From Stenotrophomonas rhizophila (GTDB taxonomy: Bacteria; Pseudomonadota; Gammaproteobacteria; Xanthomonadales; Xanthomonadaceae), in the NCBI RefSeq assembly GCF_003751305.1, contig NZ_RJKV01000001.1:787586-851585 (forward strand): DNA of 64,000 nucleotides. Direction: 5' to 3'. Below the pieces are notes generated by a model. That model saw only the letters and a list, made by a program, of their open reading frames with translations, was not told where the DNA came from and did not search any database. Position numbers and translations under genes: made by a program. This document shows positions 9,485 through 18,086 of the stretch, in pieces; position 1 is the first letter of the stretch; each line of letters starts with the position of its first letter.

Positions 9485-9655
9485 CCGATGGCGCCGGGAG
9501 TACCTGATGCCGTACTGTCGGGGTAATGTCGTTCCGTAGTACCGCGTTGTGTGGCCGACTTCGGTTCAGCTACACTCGCGGCTGATTCAATGTGGACTGG
9601 CCCCCACCGGTCTACTGGCAGCCTCAAGCTACCTAAATCAATATCGGAGTGCCGG

Positions 9656-10276
9656 ATGGCCAACGATGGGGTAAACGATCCAGTCAATGCTGGACGTCGA
9701 CGATTCCTTTCAGCAACCACTGCGGTGGTCGGAGCGGTCGGCGTCGGATTTGCAGCGGTACCGTTCATCAAGTCCTGGAATCCCAGCGCCCGCGCCAAAC
9801 TGGCCGGTGCCCCGGTGATTGCCGACATCAGTGCGCTCCAGGAAGGCCAGCGTCTGGTCATGGAGTGGCGTGGACAGCCGATCTGGATCGTCAAGCGCTC
9901 CAAGGCCATCCTCGACGCGCTGCACGGGCTGGACGGCCGGCTGAAGGATCCCGAATCGGGCGAGAAAGAGCAGCAGCCTGAGTACGTGCTCAAGCAGAAT
10001 CCCGAATTCCGTTCGATCAAGGCCGAGGTCTCGGTGCTGGTCGGGCTGTGCACCCATCTGGGCTGTTCGCCGGAAATGGTCGCCGAGATCCGCCCCGAGC
10101 CCTACGACCCGCAGTGGAAGGGCGGCTATTTCTGCCCCTGCCACAAGTCGCGCTTCGATATGTCCGGTCGCGTGTTCAAGGATGTTCCGGCACCGATCAA
10201 CCTGCTGGTGCCGCCGCACCATTACCAGGACGACAACACCATCATCATCGGCGTTGATCCGCAGGGGGCGGCTTGA
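9656..10276 (+). CDS. petA: Ubiquinol-cytochrome c reductase iron-sulfur (Rieske) subunit
   Basis: 206 residues. A Tat-type N-terminus (GRRRFLSATT) and one transmembrane anchor precede the Rieske domain. The [2Fe-2S] cluster ligands are visible in CTHLGC and CPCHKS, two Cys and two His. It takes the first electron from ubiquinol in the cytochrome bc1 complex and hands it to cytochrome c1. The ATG at 9656 starts at the usual position before the Arg motif. petB follows within two bases, and petC overlaps petB, making a standard petABC operon. Confidence 0.96.
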   Translation: MANDGVNDPVNAGRRRFLSATTAVVGAVGVGFAAVPFIKSWNPSARAKLAGAPVIADISALQEGQRLVMEWRGQPIWIVKRSKAILDALHGLDGRLKDPESGEKEQQPEYVLKQNPEFRSIKAEVSVLVGLCTHLGCSPEMVAEIRPEPYDPQWKGGYFCPCHKSRFDMSGRVFKDVPAPINLLVPPHHYQDDNTIIIGVDPQGAA

Positions 10277-10278
10277 TC

Positions 10279-11538
10279 ATGGCCAATATCCTTTCCCGCA
10301 CCGCCACCGGCCTGGCCGACTGGGTCAACGCCCGCGCGCCGGGGCTGATGCCGGTGTACCGCAAGCACGTCAGCGAGTATTACGCGCCGAAGAACTTCAA
10401 CATCTGGTACTACTTCGGCTCGCTGGCGCTGCTGATCCTGGTCAACCAGATCGTCACCGGCATCTTCCTGACGATGCACTACAAGACGAACGCGGCCGAA
10501 GCGTTCGCCTCCATCGAATACATCATGCGGGACGTGGAGTGGGGCTGGCTGATCCGCTACATGCACTCCACCGGTGCCTCGCTGTTCTTCATCGTGGTCT
10601 ACCTGCACATGTTCCGCGGCCTGCTCTACGGCAGTTACCAGAAGCCGCGCGAACTGGTCTGGATCCTCGGCATGCTGATCTACCTGGTACTGATGGCCGA
10701 AGCCTTCATGGGCTACGTGCTGCCGTGGGGCCAGATGTCGTTCTGGGGGGCCAAGGTGATCATCTCGCTGTTCGGTGCGATCCCGGTGATCGGTACCGGC
10801 CTGACCGAATGGATCATGGGCGATTACCTGCCCAGCGACGCCACCCTCAACCGCTTCTTCGCGCTGCATGTGATCGCACTGCCGCTGGTGCTGTTGCTGC
10901 TGGTGGTGCTGCATCTGGGCGCACTGCATGAAGTGGGCTCCAACAACCCGGACGGCGTGGAGATCAAGAAGGGCCCCAAGGGCAACCGCTGGTCAGCCAC
11001 CGCGCCCACCGACGGTATTCCCTTCCATCCGTACTACACGCTCAAGGATGCGGTCGGCGCCGGCTTCCTGCTGATCATCGCCGCCTTCATCATCTTCTTC
11101 GCCCCGGCCTTCGGCGGGTTGTTCCTGGAGCACGACAACTTCACCGAGGCCAACCGCCTGGTCACGCCCGAGCACATCAAGCCGGTCTGGTACTACACCC
11201 CGTATTACGCGATGTTGCGCGTGGTGCCCAACAAGCTCGGCGGCGTGATCGTGATGTTCTCGGCGATCGCCATCCTGTTCCTGGTGCCGTGGCTGGACCG
11301 GGCACGGGTCAAGTCCTACCGCTACCGCGGCCTGCTCTCGCGCGGCCTGCTGGGCATGTTCGCGGTGTGCTTCGTGTGGCTGGGCGTGATCGGCTCCGGC
11401 CCGGGTACGGATGCGCACGAGACCTACATCGGGCGCGTACTGACCTTCCTGTATTTCGCCTTCTTCATCACCATGCCGCTATGGACCAAGCTGGACAGGA
11501 CCAAGCCGGTACCGGACCGGGTGACCACGCATGACTGA
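10279..11538 (+). CDS. petB: Ubiquinol-cytochrome c reductase cytochrome b subunit
   Basis: 419 residues, multi-pass membrane protein. The N-terminal half contains the four-helix haem b core (MHSTGASLFFIVVYLHMFRG and the paired His of helices B and D). The Qo-site motif has the non-canonical form TPEHIKPVWYY where PEWY is usual: the Glu is followed by HIKPVWYY, as in many proteobacteria. Cytochrome b carries the Qo and Qi quinone sites of complex III. The ATG at 10279 is chosen over a TTG at 10273. It overlaps petC by eight bases. Confidence 0.96.
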   Translation: MANILSRTATGLADWVNARAPGLMPVYRKHVSEYYAPKNFNIWYYFGSLALLILVNQIVTGIFLTMHYKTNAAEAFASIEYIMRDVEWGWLIRYMHSTGASLFFIVVYLHMFRGLLYGSYQKPRELVWILGMLIYLVLMAEAFMGYVLPWGQMSFWGAKVIISLFGAIPVIGTGLTEWIMGDYLPSDATLNRFFALHVIALPLVLLLLVVLHLGALHEVGSNNPDGVEIKKGPKGNRWSATAPTDGIPFHPYYTLKDAVGAGFLLIIAAFIIFFAPAFGGLFLEHDNFTEANRLVTPEHIKPVWYYTPYYAMLRVVPNKLGGVIVMFSAIAILFLVPWLDRARVKSYRYRGLLSRGLLGMFAVCFVWLGVIGSGPGTDAHETYIGRVLTFLYFAFFITMPLWTKLDRTKPVPDRVTTHD

Positions 11539-12277
11539 CCACTGGATTGTCCGGCTGGCCTGCGCGGCGGCGCTGATGCTTGGTGTCGCGGTGGCCGATG
11601 CCGCCGAGGGCGCCAAGACCCTGCAGGCCGGCAATGATCTGAGCGATCGTGCCTCGCTGCAACGCGGCGCACAGCTCTACATGAACTACTGCTCCGGCTG
11701 CCACGCGTTGAAATACCTGCGGTACTCGCGCATGGCCGCCGATCTCGGGCTGAGCGAAGAGGAGGTCATGAACAACCTCAACTTCACCGGCACCCCGGTG
11801 GGTGAGCCGGTCCCGGTAACGATGCCCAAGGCGCAGGCCGAGAAGTGGTTCGGCAAGATGCCGCCGGACCTCAGCCTGATTTCGCGCGTGCGGGGCAGCG
11901 ACTGGGTCTACACCTACCTCAAGTCGTTCTACCTGGATCCCACGCGGCCGCTGGGCTGGAACAACACCGTGTTCCCGAATGCCTCCATGCCCAATCCCCT
12001 GTGGGAGATGCAGGGCCTGCAGCATGCCGTGCACGGCAAGGCCGAGGGCCCGGGACTGGATGCACCGGTGGTCGGCCTGAAGATCGAGCAGCCGGGCAAC
12101 ATGGATCCCGGCCAGTACGATCAGGCGGTGCGCGACATCACCAACTTCCTGGAGTACGCCGGCGAGCCGGCGGCGCTCAAACGCCAGAAGCTGGGCGTAT
12201 GGGTGATCCTGTTCCTGGCGCTGCTGACCTTCCTGGCCTATCTGCTCAAGAAGGAATACTGGAAGGACGTCCACTGA
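11531..12277 (+). CDS. petC: Cytochrome c1
   Basis: 248 residues. A signal peptide ends near VADA. The haem c site CSGCH is at 54-58, and a methionine ligand is expected in the ASMPNPLW segment. A single C-terminal transmembrane helix ends in LLKKEYWKDVH and anchors the protein in the inner membrane. It accepts electrons from the Rieske protein and passes them to soluble or membrane cytochromes c. Overlap with petB implies coupled translation. sspA and sspB follow, an order conserved in beta- and gammaproteobacteria. Confidence 0.96.
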   Translation: MTDHWIVRLACAAALMLGVAVADAAEGAKTLQAGNDLSDRASLQRGAQLYMNYCSGCHALKYLRYSRMAADLGLSEEEVMNNLNFTGTPVGEPVPVTMPKAQAEKWFGKMPPDLSLISRVRGSDWVYTYLKSFYLDPTRPLGWNNTVFPNASMPNPLWEMQGLQHAVHGKAEGPGLDAPVVGLKIEQPGNMDPGQYDQAVRDITNFLEYAGEPAALKRQKLGVWVILFLALLTFLAYLLKKEYWKDVH

Positions 12278-12297
12278 ACCGTCGGGCGCCGTCCAGT

Positions 12298-12345
12298 GGC
12301 GATCGTTCCACGCGTGGGACCATCGCCCTATTGGCTTTTGTGATG
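12298..12345 (+). terminator. Possible terminator after petABC
   Basis: A hairpin with outer arms GGCGAT / ATCGCC (12298-12303 and 12322-12327) and an imperfect inner stem around CCACG-CGTGG is followed by CCTATTGGCTTTT. The T-run is short and not directly adjacent, so termination may be partial and sspA may be partly read through from petABC. Confidence 0.4.
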
Positions 12346-12437
12346 TGCGGTTGCACACTCGGGTACTGTGACGACCGTCGGCAATGGGCTGGCGGCGCCG
12401 ATACGACCGGCGGTTACCGGACGTTGGAGAGCCTTTG

Positions 12438-13073
12438 ATGGCGGCGAGCGTACGCATGCGGAATACCCTGACGCTGTTTTCCTCGAACGACGATGTGCTG
12501 TGCCATCGCGTGCGGCTGGTACTGGCGGCCAAGGGCGTCACCTATGACTCGGTGCCGGTCGATCCGCAGAATCCGCCCGAAGATCTCATCGATCTCAACC
12601 CGTACCATTCCGTGCCCACCCTGGTGGAGCGCGAGCTGGTGCTGTACGCGGCGTCGGTGGTCAGTGAATACCTGGACGAGCGCTATCCGCACCCGCCATT
12701 GATGCCGGTCGATCCGCTCTCGCGGGCCCGCATCCGCCTGGCGATGCTGCGCATCGAACACGACTGGGTACCGCAGGTGCAGGCCATCCAGCTGGGCAAC
12801 AAGACCCAGGCCGAGGCGGGCCGCAAGCGGCTCAAGGAACTGCTGACCAGCGCGGTGCCGCTGTTCAAGGCCAGCAAGTTCTTCCTCAACCCGGAAATGA
12901 GCCTGGCTGACTGCGCGATGGCACCGATCATCTGGCGGCTGCAGGCACTGGACGTGCCGCTGCCGAAGGATGGCAAGTCGATCGAAGACTATGGCAACCG
13001 CATTTTCCGGCACCCCGGCTTCATCCGCAGCCTGACCGACCAGGAAAAGAAACTGCGCGATCTGCCGGTCTGA
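12438..13073 (+). CDS. sspA: Stringent starvation protein A (GST-fold)
   Basis: 211 residues with a glutathione-S-transferase fold. The N-terminal thioredoxin-like domain contains LFSSNDDVLCHRVRLVLAAKG and NPYHSVPTLVERELVLYAASVVSEYLDERYP; an all-helical C-terminal domain follows. The N-terminal motif matches SspA better than catalytic GSTs. SspA binds RNA polymerase and acts in the stringent, acid and stationary-phase response. The ATG at 12438 has GGAGAG upstream. It is followed after 151 bases by sspB, and the pair lies downstream of petABC. Confidence 0.92.
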   Translation: MAASVRMRNTLTLFSSNDDVLCHRVRLVLAAKGVTYDSVPVDPQNPPEDLIDLNPYHSVPTLVERELVLYAASVVSEYLDERYPHPPLMPVDPLSRARIRLAMLRIEHDWVPQVQAIQLGNKTQAEAGRKRLKELLTSAVPLFKASKFFLNPEMSLADCAMAPIIWRLQALDVPLPKDGKSIEDYGNRIFRHPGFIRSLTDQEKKLRDLPV

Positions 13074-13194
13074 TCGGCGGGACGTGTGCCGCATACGGCA
13101 CCCGTGTACTGAACGAAATCGCGGTGCCGGTACGCGCCATGGCTGACCTGCGGGTAGGCGGGCGCGTACACTTGCATCAGGCAATCCGGATCAA

Positions 13195-13221
13195 GAGCAG
13201 CCGAGCACGGCTCGGCTCTAC
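13195..13221 (-). repeat. GTAG-type REP palindrome upstream of sspB
   Basis: On the minus strand this reads GTAGAGCCGAG...CTCGGCTGCTCTT, a stem-loop with the GTAG head of the Stenotrophomonas REP class but a different stem sequence from the GCCGGCC type seen elsewhere in the window. It ends three bases before the first possible sspB start. Confidence 0.65.
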
Positions 13222-13224
13222 CAC

Positions 13225-13668
13225 ATGACTGAAGACACTTTTCGCATGACCAGCCACCGTCCGTACCTGTTGCGGGCCTTGGTGGAATGGATCAATGACA
13301 ACGACCTGACGCCGCATATCCTGGTCGACGCCGGCATGCCTGGCGTGCAGGTGCCGCAGAGCGCGGTCAAGGACGGCCGCGTCGTGCTGAACATCGCCGA
13401 GCGCGCCGTGGTGCGCTTGCATATCGACAATGACAGCGTGAGCTTCTCGGCCCGCTTCTCTGGCACCAGCTACCCGGTTCAGGTGCCGATCTCGGCCGTG
13501 CTGGCTGTGTATGCCCGCGAGACGGGGCAGGGCATGGCGCTGCCGGATGACATCCCGGGCCATGAGCCGGGTCCGGACGATGAGCTGCCGCCGGACGATT
13601 CACCGACCCCGCCGGACGATGCTCCGCCCAAGCCCAGTGGTCGCCCGCATCTGCGGGTGGTCAAATAA
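13225..13668 (+). CDS. sspB: ClpXP protease specificity-enhancing factor SspB
   Basis: 147 residues. The conserved adaptor core runs from RPYLLRALVEWINDN through DAGMPGVQVP and GRVVLNIAERAV to AVLAVYARE. A disordered acidic Asp/Pro-rich linker follows, and the protein closes with the XB peptide RPHLRVVK that docks on the ClpX N-domain. SspB binds ssrA-tagged proteins and delivers them to ClpXP. The start could instead be the ATG at 13246 (MTSHRPYLL): the upstream ATG lies next to a REP element and lacks a clear ribosome site, while GAAGAC precedes 13246. Confidence 0.93.
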   Translation: MTEDTFRMTSHRPYLLRALVEWINDNDLTPHILVDAGMPGVQVPQSAVKDGRVVLNIAERAVVRLHIDNDSVSFSARFSGTSYPVQVPISAVLAVYARETGQGMALPDDIPGHEPGPDDELPPDDSPTPPDDAPPKPSGRPHLRVVK

Positions 13669-13676
13669 GAGTCACC

Positions 13677-13702
13677 ATGGCCGCCGCAAAGGCGGCCATT
13701 TC
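13677..13702. terminator. Bidirectional terminator between sspB and the DUF3301 gene
   Basis: A perfect 9-bp stem, ATGGCCGCC (13677-13685) with GGCGGCCAT (13691-13699), has a 5-base loop. It lies in the 35-base gap between convergent genes. A short T-rich tail follows on the plus strand. Confidence 0.6.
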
Positions 13703-13703
13703 A

Positions 13704-14060
13704 TTAGACGTCCTCGGCATCCCCTGTATCGATATCGCGCCGGATCTCACTGATCCGTGCCGCCGACGGCCCCACGAACGTGATCAGCTGATCACCGCGC
13801 AGCACCATGCGCCCGCTGTGGCGGTCCACGCCATCGTGCGAGTACTCGAACTTGAAGGTGCGCTCCCAGCCCAGCCAGCCGTTGTCCTTGCGGCACACGC
13901 GCAGGCCGGTGGCGTGCACGCTCTGGTCCAGCCACTGCACATCGGCAGCGCGGCAGGCATTGCGCCCGAGCACGCCGGCACGCTCGGCGGCGGCACGCGA
14001 GGAATTCCAGAAGGCGTAGGCGAACGCGCCGGCAATCATCAACAGGATCAAACTGGGCAT
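13704..14060 (-). CDS. DUF3301 family membrane-anchored protein
   Basis: 118 residues. One N-terminal hydrophobic helix (LILLMIAGAFAYAFW) is followed by a soluble domain with GRNACRAADVQWLDQSVHATG, LRVCRKDNGWLGWERTFKFEYS and GRMVLRGDQLITF, which is the layout of DUF3301 proteins. Their function is not known. It is monocistronic or weakly linked to the DUF2272 gene upstream on the same strand, with an 84-base gap. Confidence 0.8.
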   Translation of the reverse strand: MPSLILLMIAGAFAYAFWNSSRAAAERAGVLGRNACRAADVQWLDQSVHATGLRVCRKDNGWLGWERTFKFEYSHDGVDRHSGRMVLRGDQLITFVGPSAARISEIRRDIDTGDAEDV

Positions 14061-14144
14061 CGGTGACTCGGCGCGGTCAGGGAGGTCGGTCCCCCCAAGA
14101 TGGCGACGAATGCGGCGCGGATCAAGCCATCCGTGCGTCTGCCA

Positions 14145-15125
14145 TCACGGCGTGCGCGATGGCGGTGGGGGCGGTGTCATCGAATTGGGCACCGGCATGC
14201 CGGTCGGAACGGGCGCATCCGTCGGCATCGTCGCCGGCGCGGTCGCCACCAGCTTCAGCAGCGCGGCCCAGTCCTGGCGATTGAAGCTGCATTCCTCTTC
14301 GCGGCCCGGCGTGCAGCCCAGATCCACCCCATCGCCCGCGCTGGCCTTCGCGGGCGGCAGCTCGATCCGGCCGCTGCGGTCCAGCGACAGTTTGCGCAAC
14401 GCCACGGTATTCATGACATTGCCGCCGATCAGATACAGCGTGCGGTCGCCGCCCATGTTGGCCGCGATCACCACCTCGCAATGCGACTTCCAATGCGTCA
14501 CCGCACCACTGCCCAGCGACTGCACCAGCCCGCTGTAGCTCAGTGCCTCGCGCCGGTCGCGCAGGTAGCACAGCAGGTCGCCGGGCGCGGGTTTCTCCTG
14601 CGCCGGGTCGGTCATCCGGTACGGTCCGCTGTTCTGGTACGCGGCGCGGATGTAGTCGATGTGCCGGGGCGAACGGGTGAAGCCGGGCACCGAGGCGCGG
14701 GTCATCACCCAGGAAATGAAGGCGGCCGACCACGGGTTGTCCACCAGGAACGCACGACAGTCGGTGTCGGTGTAGCGCGTGCCCGGTGGGGCCATGCAGC
14801 TTGATGCACCGGGCTGGCTGCCCATCGGCGACAACGTGCCGCTCTGCCGCCAGTAGCCGACCACGCGCTGCCAGGCCACCAGGCCGTTGTCGGCAAGGTG
14901 GACGTCTTCGGCTTCGGTGACACTCAGGCTGGCTGCGCGGCCATCACGGTCGATGAAGGGCCGATACCAGAGGCGGTGTTCGTTGCAGGCGGTCTGCACG
15001 ATGGCCACGGCCAGCGGACTCAGCCCGAACCGCGGGGGCACATCGCAGACCTCGGCGGCGGACGCCTGCAGCGGCAGCAGCGCGAGCAGGGGAGACAGGC
15101 AGGCGAGAAGCGGCAGGCAGCGCAT
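14145..15125 (-). CDS. DUF2272 family exported protein
   Basis: 326 residues with a signal peptide (MRCLPLLACLSPLLALLPLQASA). The core contains NPWSAAFISWVMTRASVPGF, HIDYIRAAYQN, a GDLLCYLRDR segment and SHCEVVIAANMGGDRTLYLIGGNV. This order (W-S-A-x-F-I-S ... P-x-x-G-D-L-x-C ... H-C-E-V-V) matches DUF2272, a CHAP/NlpC-like papain fold. Cys (in LLCYL) and His (in SHCEVV) could serve as catalytic residues. It is probably a periplasmic peptidoglycan- or peptide-acting enzyme, though the substrate is unknown. The C-terminus is a Pro/Thr-rich tail. Confidence 0.78.
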   Translation of the reverse strand: MRCLPLLACLSPLLALLPLQASAAEVCDVPPRFGLSPLAVAIVQTACNEHRLWYRPFIDRDGRAASLSVTEAEDVHLADNGLVAWQRVVGYWRQSGTLSPMGSQPGASSCMAPPGTRYTDTDCRAFLVDNPWSAAFISWVMTRASVPGFTRSPRHIDYIRAAYQNSGPYRMTDPAQEKPAPGDLLCYLRDRREALSYSGLVQSLGSGAVTHWKSHCEVVIAANMGGDRTLYLIGGNVMNTVALRKLSLDRSGRIELPPAKASAGDGVDLGCTPGREEECSFNRQDWAALLKLVATAPATMPTDAPVPTGMPVPNSMTPPPPPSRTP

Positions 15126-15222
15126 GCGTGCATTCCAGGTGGGGGCAGACGCAGCCTCGCAGACCGCATCTGCCCATACCGTGAAAGTGCGGCTGGGCGT
15201 CGATCATGGATCGACGCGCGCG

Positions 15223-16080
15223 TCAGCCCGGGGGCGGCCCCAGTTTCAACGACAGGTCGATTGCCTGCACATGCTTGGTCAGTCCGCCGATGGAGATGCA
15301 GTCCACGCCGTCCTCGGCGATCGCGCGCAGGCCGTCCAGGCCGACACTGCCGGACACTTCCAGCGGAATCCGCCCGGCCGCGATGCGCACGGCCTCGCGC
15401 CGCGTGGCGGGGTCGAAATCGTCGATGAGGATGCGGGTGCAGCCCACCTCCAGCGCCTCGCGCAGCTGGTCCAGGTCTTCGACCTCGACCACCAGCGGCA
15501 ACGCCGACCACTGCGCACGTGCCGCGAGGACCGCAGCGGTCAGCGAGCCGGCCGCGCGGATGTGGTTTTCCTTGAGCATCACCGTGTCGAACAAGCCCAG
15601 GCGATGGTTGTCGCCGCCGCCGCAGCGCACCGCGTACTTCTGTGCCACGCGCAGGCCGGGCAGGGTCTTGCGGGTGTCCAGGATCCGCGCGCCGGTACCG
15701 GCCACGGCCGCGACGTACTGCGCGGTGGTGGTCGCCGTGCCGGACAGCGTCTGCAGGAAGTTCAACGAGGTCCGCTCGGCACTCACCAGGCTGCGGTTGC
15801 GGCCCTGCAGCAGGGCCAGCACGGTGCCGGCGGCGACGCGGTCGCCCTCGGCCACGCGCCACTCGATCCTGACCTCCGGATCGAGCGCTGTGTGCGTCGC
15901 ATCGAACCAGGGGCGACCGGCCATCACCGCGTCCTGCTTGCACAGCAGGTAGGCGCTGTCGGGGCGGTCCGGGAGCAGGGCGGCGGTGACATCACCGCTG
16001 CCGATGTCCTCGGCCAGCGCACGGGCCACATCGGCGGCCACCAGGGCGGCCTCGGGGGCCGGCACGGGAAGGTGGCTCAT
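15223..16080 (-). CDS. nadC: Nicotinate-nucleotide pyrophosphorylase (carboxylating)
   Basis: 285 residues. It converts quinolinate and PRPP to nicotinate mononucleotide in de novo NAD synthesis. Visible motifs: EDIGSGDVTAALLP at the N-terminus, RTSLNFLQTLSGTAT, DTRKTLPGLR, KYAVRCGGGDNHRLGLFDTVMLKENH, and the barrel end ISIGGLTKHV. The ATG at 16080 overlaps the small Trm112-like gene upstream by four bases, so translation is coupled. The family length is about 280-300 residues. Confidence 0.95.
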   Translation of the reverse strand: MSHLPVPAPEAALVAADVARALAEDIGSGDVTAALLPDRPDSAYLLCKQDAVMAGRPWFDATHTALDPEVRIEWRVAEGDRVAAGTVLALLQGRNRSLVSAERTSLNFLQTLSGTATTTAQYVAAVAGTGARILDTRKTLPGLRVAQKYAVRCGGGDNHRLGLFDTVMLKENHIRAAGSLTAAVLAARAQWSALPLVVEVEDLDQLREALEVGCTRILIDDFDPATRREAVRIAAGRIPLEVSGSVGLDGLRAIAEDGVDCISIGGLTKHVQAIDLSLKLGPPPG

Positions 16081-16346
16081 TTTTCCGGGAAATCGGCGAT
16101 CTGGGCGGTGGCGATGGCCTCTTCGGCCAGCAGCACCGGGATGCCGTCGTCCACGCGGAACACCTGCTTGCGGTCGCGGGTCAGCAGGGCCTCGCGCAGC
16201 GTCTGCGCCTGCGGGCTGCCATCGGCCTTGAGCACGGCACCGCTGCCGATCGCGCGGTTGAGCGCGTCCAGGCCGGTGGCGTCGAGCAGGGACAGGGGCT
16301 GGCGCGTATCGGGCGAGCACAGGAGGTCGAGCAGCTTGCGATCCAT
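16077..16346 (-). CDS. Trm112/YcaR-like small protein (UPF0434)
   Basis: 89 residues. It has the family's beginning (MDRKLLDLLCSPDTRQPL) and ending (VFRVDDGIPVLLAEEAI; GIPVLL is the usual signature). Related proteins bind zinc through paired cysteines, but only one cysteine (C10) is left here, so the zinc site is lost. A longer insert of about 30 residues lies between the two conserved ends. In bacteria the role is unclear; eukaryotic Trm112 activates methyltransferases. The gene is directly upstream of nadC and divergent from purE. Confidence 0.82.
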   Translation of the reverse strand: MDRKLLDLLCSPDTRQPLSLLDATGLDALNRAIGSGAVLKADGSPQAQTLREALLTRDRKQVFRVDDGIPVLLAEEAIATAQIADFPEK

Positions 16347-16405
16347 GGATTCTTCGTCTTGCGTGGAAGACGGCTAGAATACGTCTTTAAGGCAGGTGAC
16401 GGCCA

Positions 16406-16909
16406 ATGACCCTCAACCAAACCGCGCCGCTCGTCGGCATCGTCATGGGATCCCGCTCGGATTGGGAAACCATGCAGCACGCCGCCCAGAAGCTGGATTC
16501 GCTGGGCGTTCCCTATGAAGTGAAAGTGGTCTCGGCGCATCGCACGCCGGACGTGCTGTTCACCTACGCCGAGCAGGCGGGCCAGCGTGGCCTGCGCGCG
16601 ATCATCGCCGGTGCCGGCGGGGCCGCGCACCTGCCGGGCATGATCGCCGCCAAGACCGCCGTGCCGGTGCTGGGCGTGCCGGTGCAGTCCAAGGCGCTGA
16701 ACGGCATGGATTCGCTGCTCTCGATTGTGCAGATGCCGGCGGGCATCCCGGTCGCCACCTTCGCCATCGGCAACGCCGGCGCCTCCAACGCGGCGCTGTT
16801 CGCGGCGGCCATGCTGGCCTCGGACCAGCCGGCGATTGGTGAGGCACTTGAGGCTTTCCGCGCCCGCCAGACCGAAGATGTCATGGCCCACGACGACCCG
16901 CGTCAATGA
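16406..16909 (+). CDS. purE: N5-carboxyaminoimidazole ribonucleotide mutase
   Basis: 167 residues. It moves the carboxyl group of N5-CAIR to give CAIR in purine synthesis. Motifs: [13 protein letters not shown] (nucleotide loop), [12 protein letters not shown] (catalytic His), and [26 protein letters not shown]. It forms a soluble octamer. The ATG at 16406 follows an AGG-rich site. A TAGAAT -10-like element at 16375-16380 precedes it. The stop overlaps the purK start by four bases. Confidence 0.96.
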   Translation: MTLNQTAPLVGIVMGSRSDWETMQHAAQKLDSLGVPYEVKVVSAHRTPDVLFTYAEQAGQRGLRAIIAGAGGAAHLPGMIAAKTAVPVLGVPVQSKALNGMDSLLSIVQMPAGIPVATFAIGNAGASNAALFAAAMLASDQPAIGEALEAFRARQTEDVMAHDDPRQ

Positions 16910-18051
16910 CCCGGACCGTTGGCATTCTGGGCGGCGGTCAGCTCGCCCGCATGATGGTCCTGGCCGGTGCGCCGATGGGACTGCGCTTCGAGCTGTTCGA
17001 CCCGGCCGCCGATGCCTGTGGTGCCCAGGTGGCACCGCTGCAGGTGGCCGCGTTCGAGGATGAGGCGGCCCTGACGGCCTTCGCCGCGCGCGTGGACGTG
17101 GTGACCTTCGATTTCGAGAACGTGCCGGCGCGCAGCGCCACGTTCCTGGCCGAGCGCGTGCCGGTGTATCCCAATCCGGATGCGCTGGCGGTGGCCCAGG
17201 ATCGGCTAAGCGAGAAGACCCTGTTCCAGTCGCTGGGCATCCCGCTGCCGGCCTTCGCCGATATCCGCAGCCGCGACGAACTGGCGGCCAAGGTCGCCGA
17301 GTTCGGCATGCCCTGCATCGTCAAGACCCGCCGGTTGGGGTATGACGGCAAGGGCCAGTTCCGGATCCGCAGCGCCGCCGACATCGACGCGGCCTGGGAC
17401 ACGCTCGGCAGTTATGTCGAAAAGACCGGGCTGATTCTGGAAGGTTTCGTCGCCTTTGATCGCGAGGTCAGCGTGGTGGCGGTCCGCGGGCAGGATGGCG
17501 AGTTCCGCGCGTGGCCGATCACCGGCAACTGGCACGTCAACGGCGTGCTCTCGGCCAGTCTGGCCCCGGCACAGCTGTCGGCGGCCCAGCACGAGGCGGC
17601 CATCGGCTACGCACGTACGCTGGCCGAGCGCCTGGACTACGTGGGCGTGTTCGCGCTGGAGTTGTTCTGCCGCGGCGACGAACTGCTGGCCAACGAGATG
17701 GCACCGCGCGTGCACAACTCCGGCCACTGGACCATCGAAGGCAGCGAGACTTCGCAGTTCGAGAACCACCTGCGCGCCGTGCTCGGCCTGCCGCTGGGCG
17801 ACACGCGCATGCTGGGCCATGCCTGCATGCTCAACTGGATCGGCCAGATGCCCGATGCTGCGGCCGTGCTCGGCCAGGCCAGCGGCCATTGGCACGACTA
17901 TGGCAAGCAGGCGCGGGACGGCCGCAAGGTCGGCCATGCCACGCTGCGCGATGATGATGCGGCAGCGCTGGCCGGTGCATTGGAAAGCGTCGGTGTGCAG
18001 CTTGATCGCGCCGACCAGGTCGCACCGGTGATCGAGATCCTGCGCGGTTGA
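16906..18051 (+). CDS. purK: N5-carboxyaminoimidazole ribonucleotide synthase
   Basis: 381 residues. An ATP-grasp enzyme that makes N5-CAIR from AIR, bicarbonate and ATP, feeding PurE. The N-terminal Rossmann part begins [14 protein letters not shown]. The ATP-grasp region shows [16 protein letters not shown] and [16 protein letters not shown], and the metal/phosphate site shows [18 protein letters not shown]. Start overlaps purE (ATGA), a conserved operon. A REP palindrome follows the stop. Confidence 0.96.
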   Translation: MTRTVGILGGGQLARMMVLAGAPMGLRFELFDPAADACGAQVAPLQVAAFEDEAALTAFAARVDVVTFDFENVPARSATFLAERVPVYPNPDALAVAQDRLSEKTLFQSLGIPLPAFADIRSRDELAAKVAEFGMPCIVKTRRLGYDGKGQFRIRSAADIDAAWDTLGSYVEKTGLILEGFVAFDREVSVVAVRGQDGEFRAWPITGNWHVNGVLSASLAPAQLSAAQHEAAIGYARTLAERLDYVGVFALELFCRGDELLANEMAPRVHNSGHWTIEGSETSQFENHLRAVLGLPLGDTRMLGHACMLNWIGQMPDAAAVLGQASGHWHDYGKQARDGRKVGHATLRDDDAAALAGALESVGVQLDRADQVAPVIEILRG

Positions 18052-18058
18052 CGGCCCG

Positions 18059-18082
18059 GTAGTGCCGGCCGTTGGCCGGCAC
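18059..18082 (+). repeat. GTAG-type REP palindrome
   Basis: GTAG head followed by the GCCGGCC-GTT-GGCCGGC stem-loop, the same element as at 500-523. It lies between the convergent ends of purK and the superoxide dismutase gene and may serve as their transcript end. Confidence 0.75.
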
Positions 18083-18086
18083 CGCC

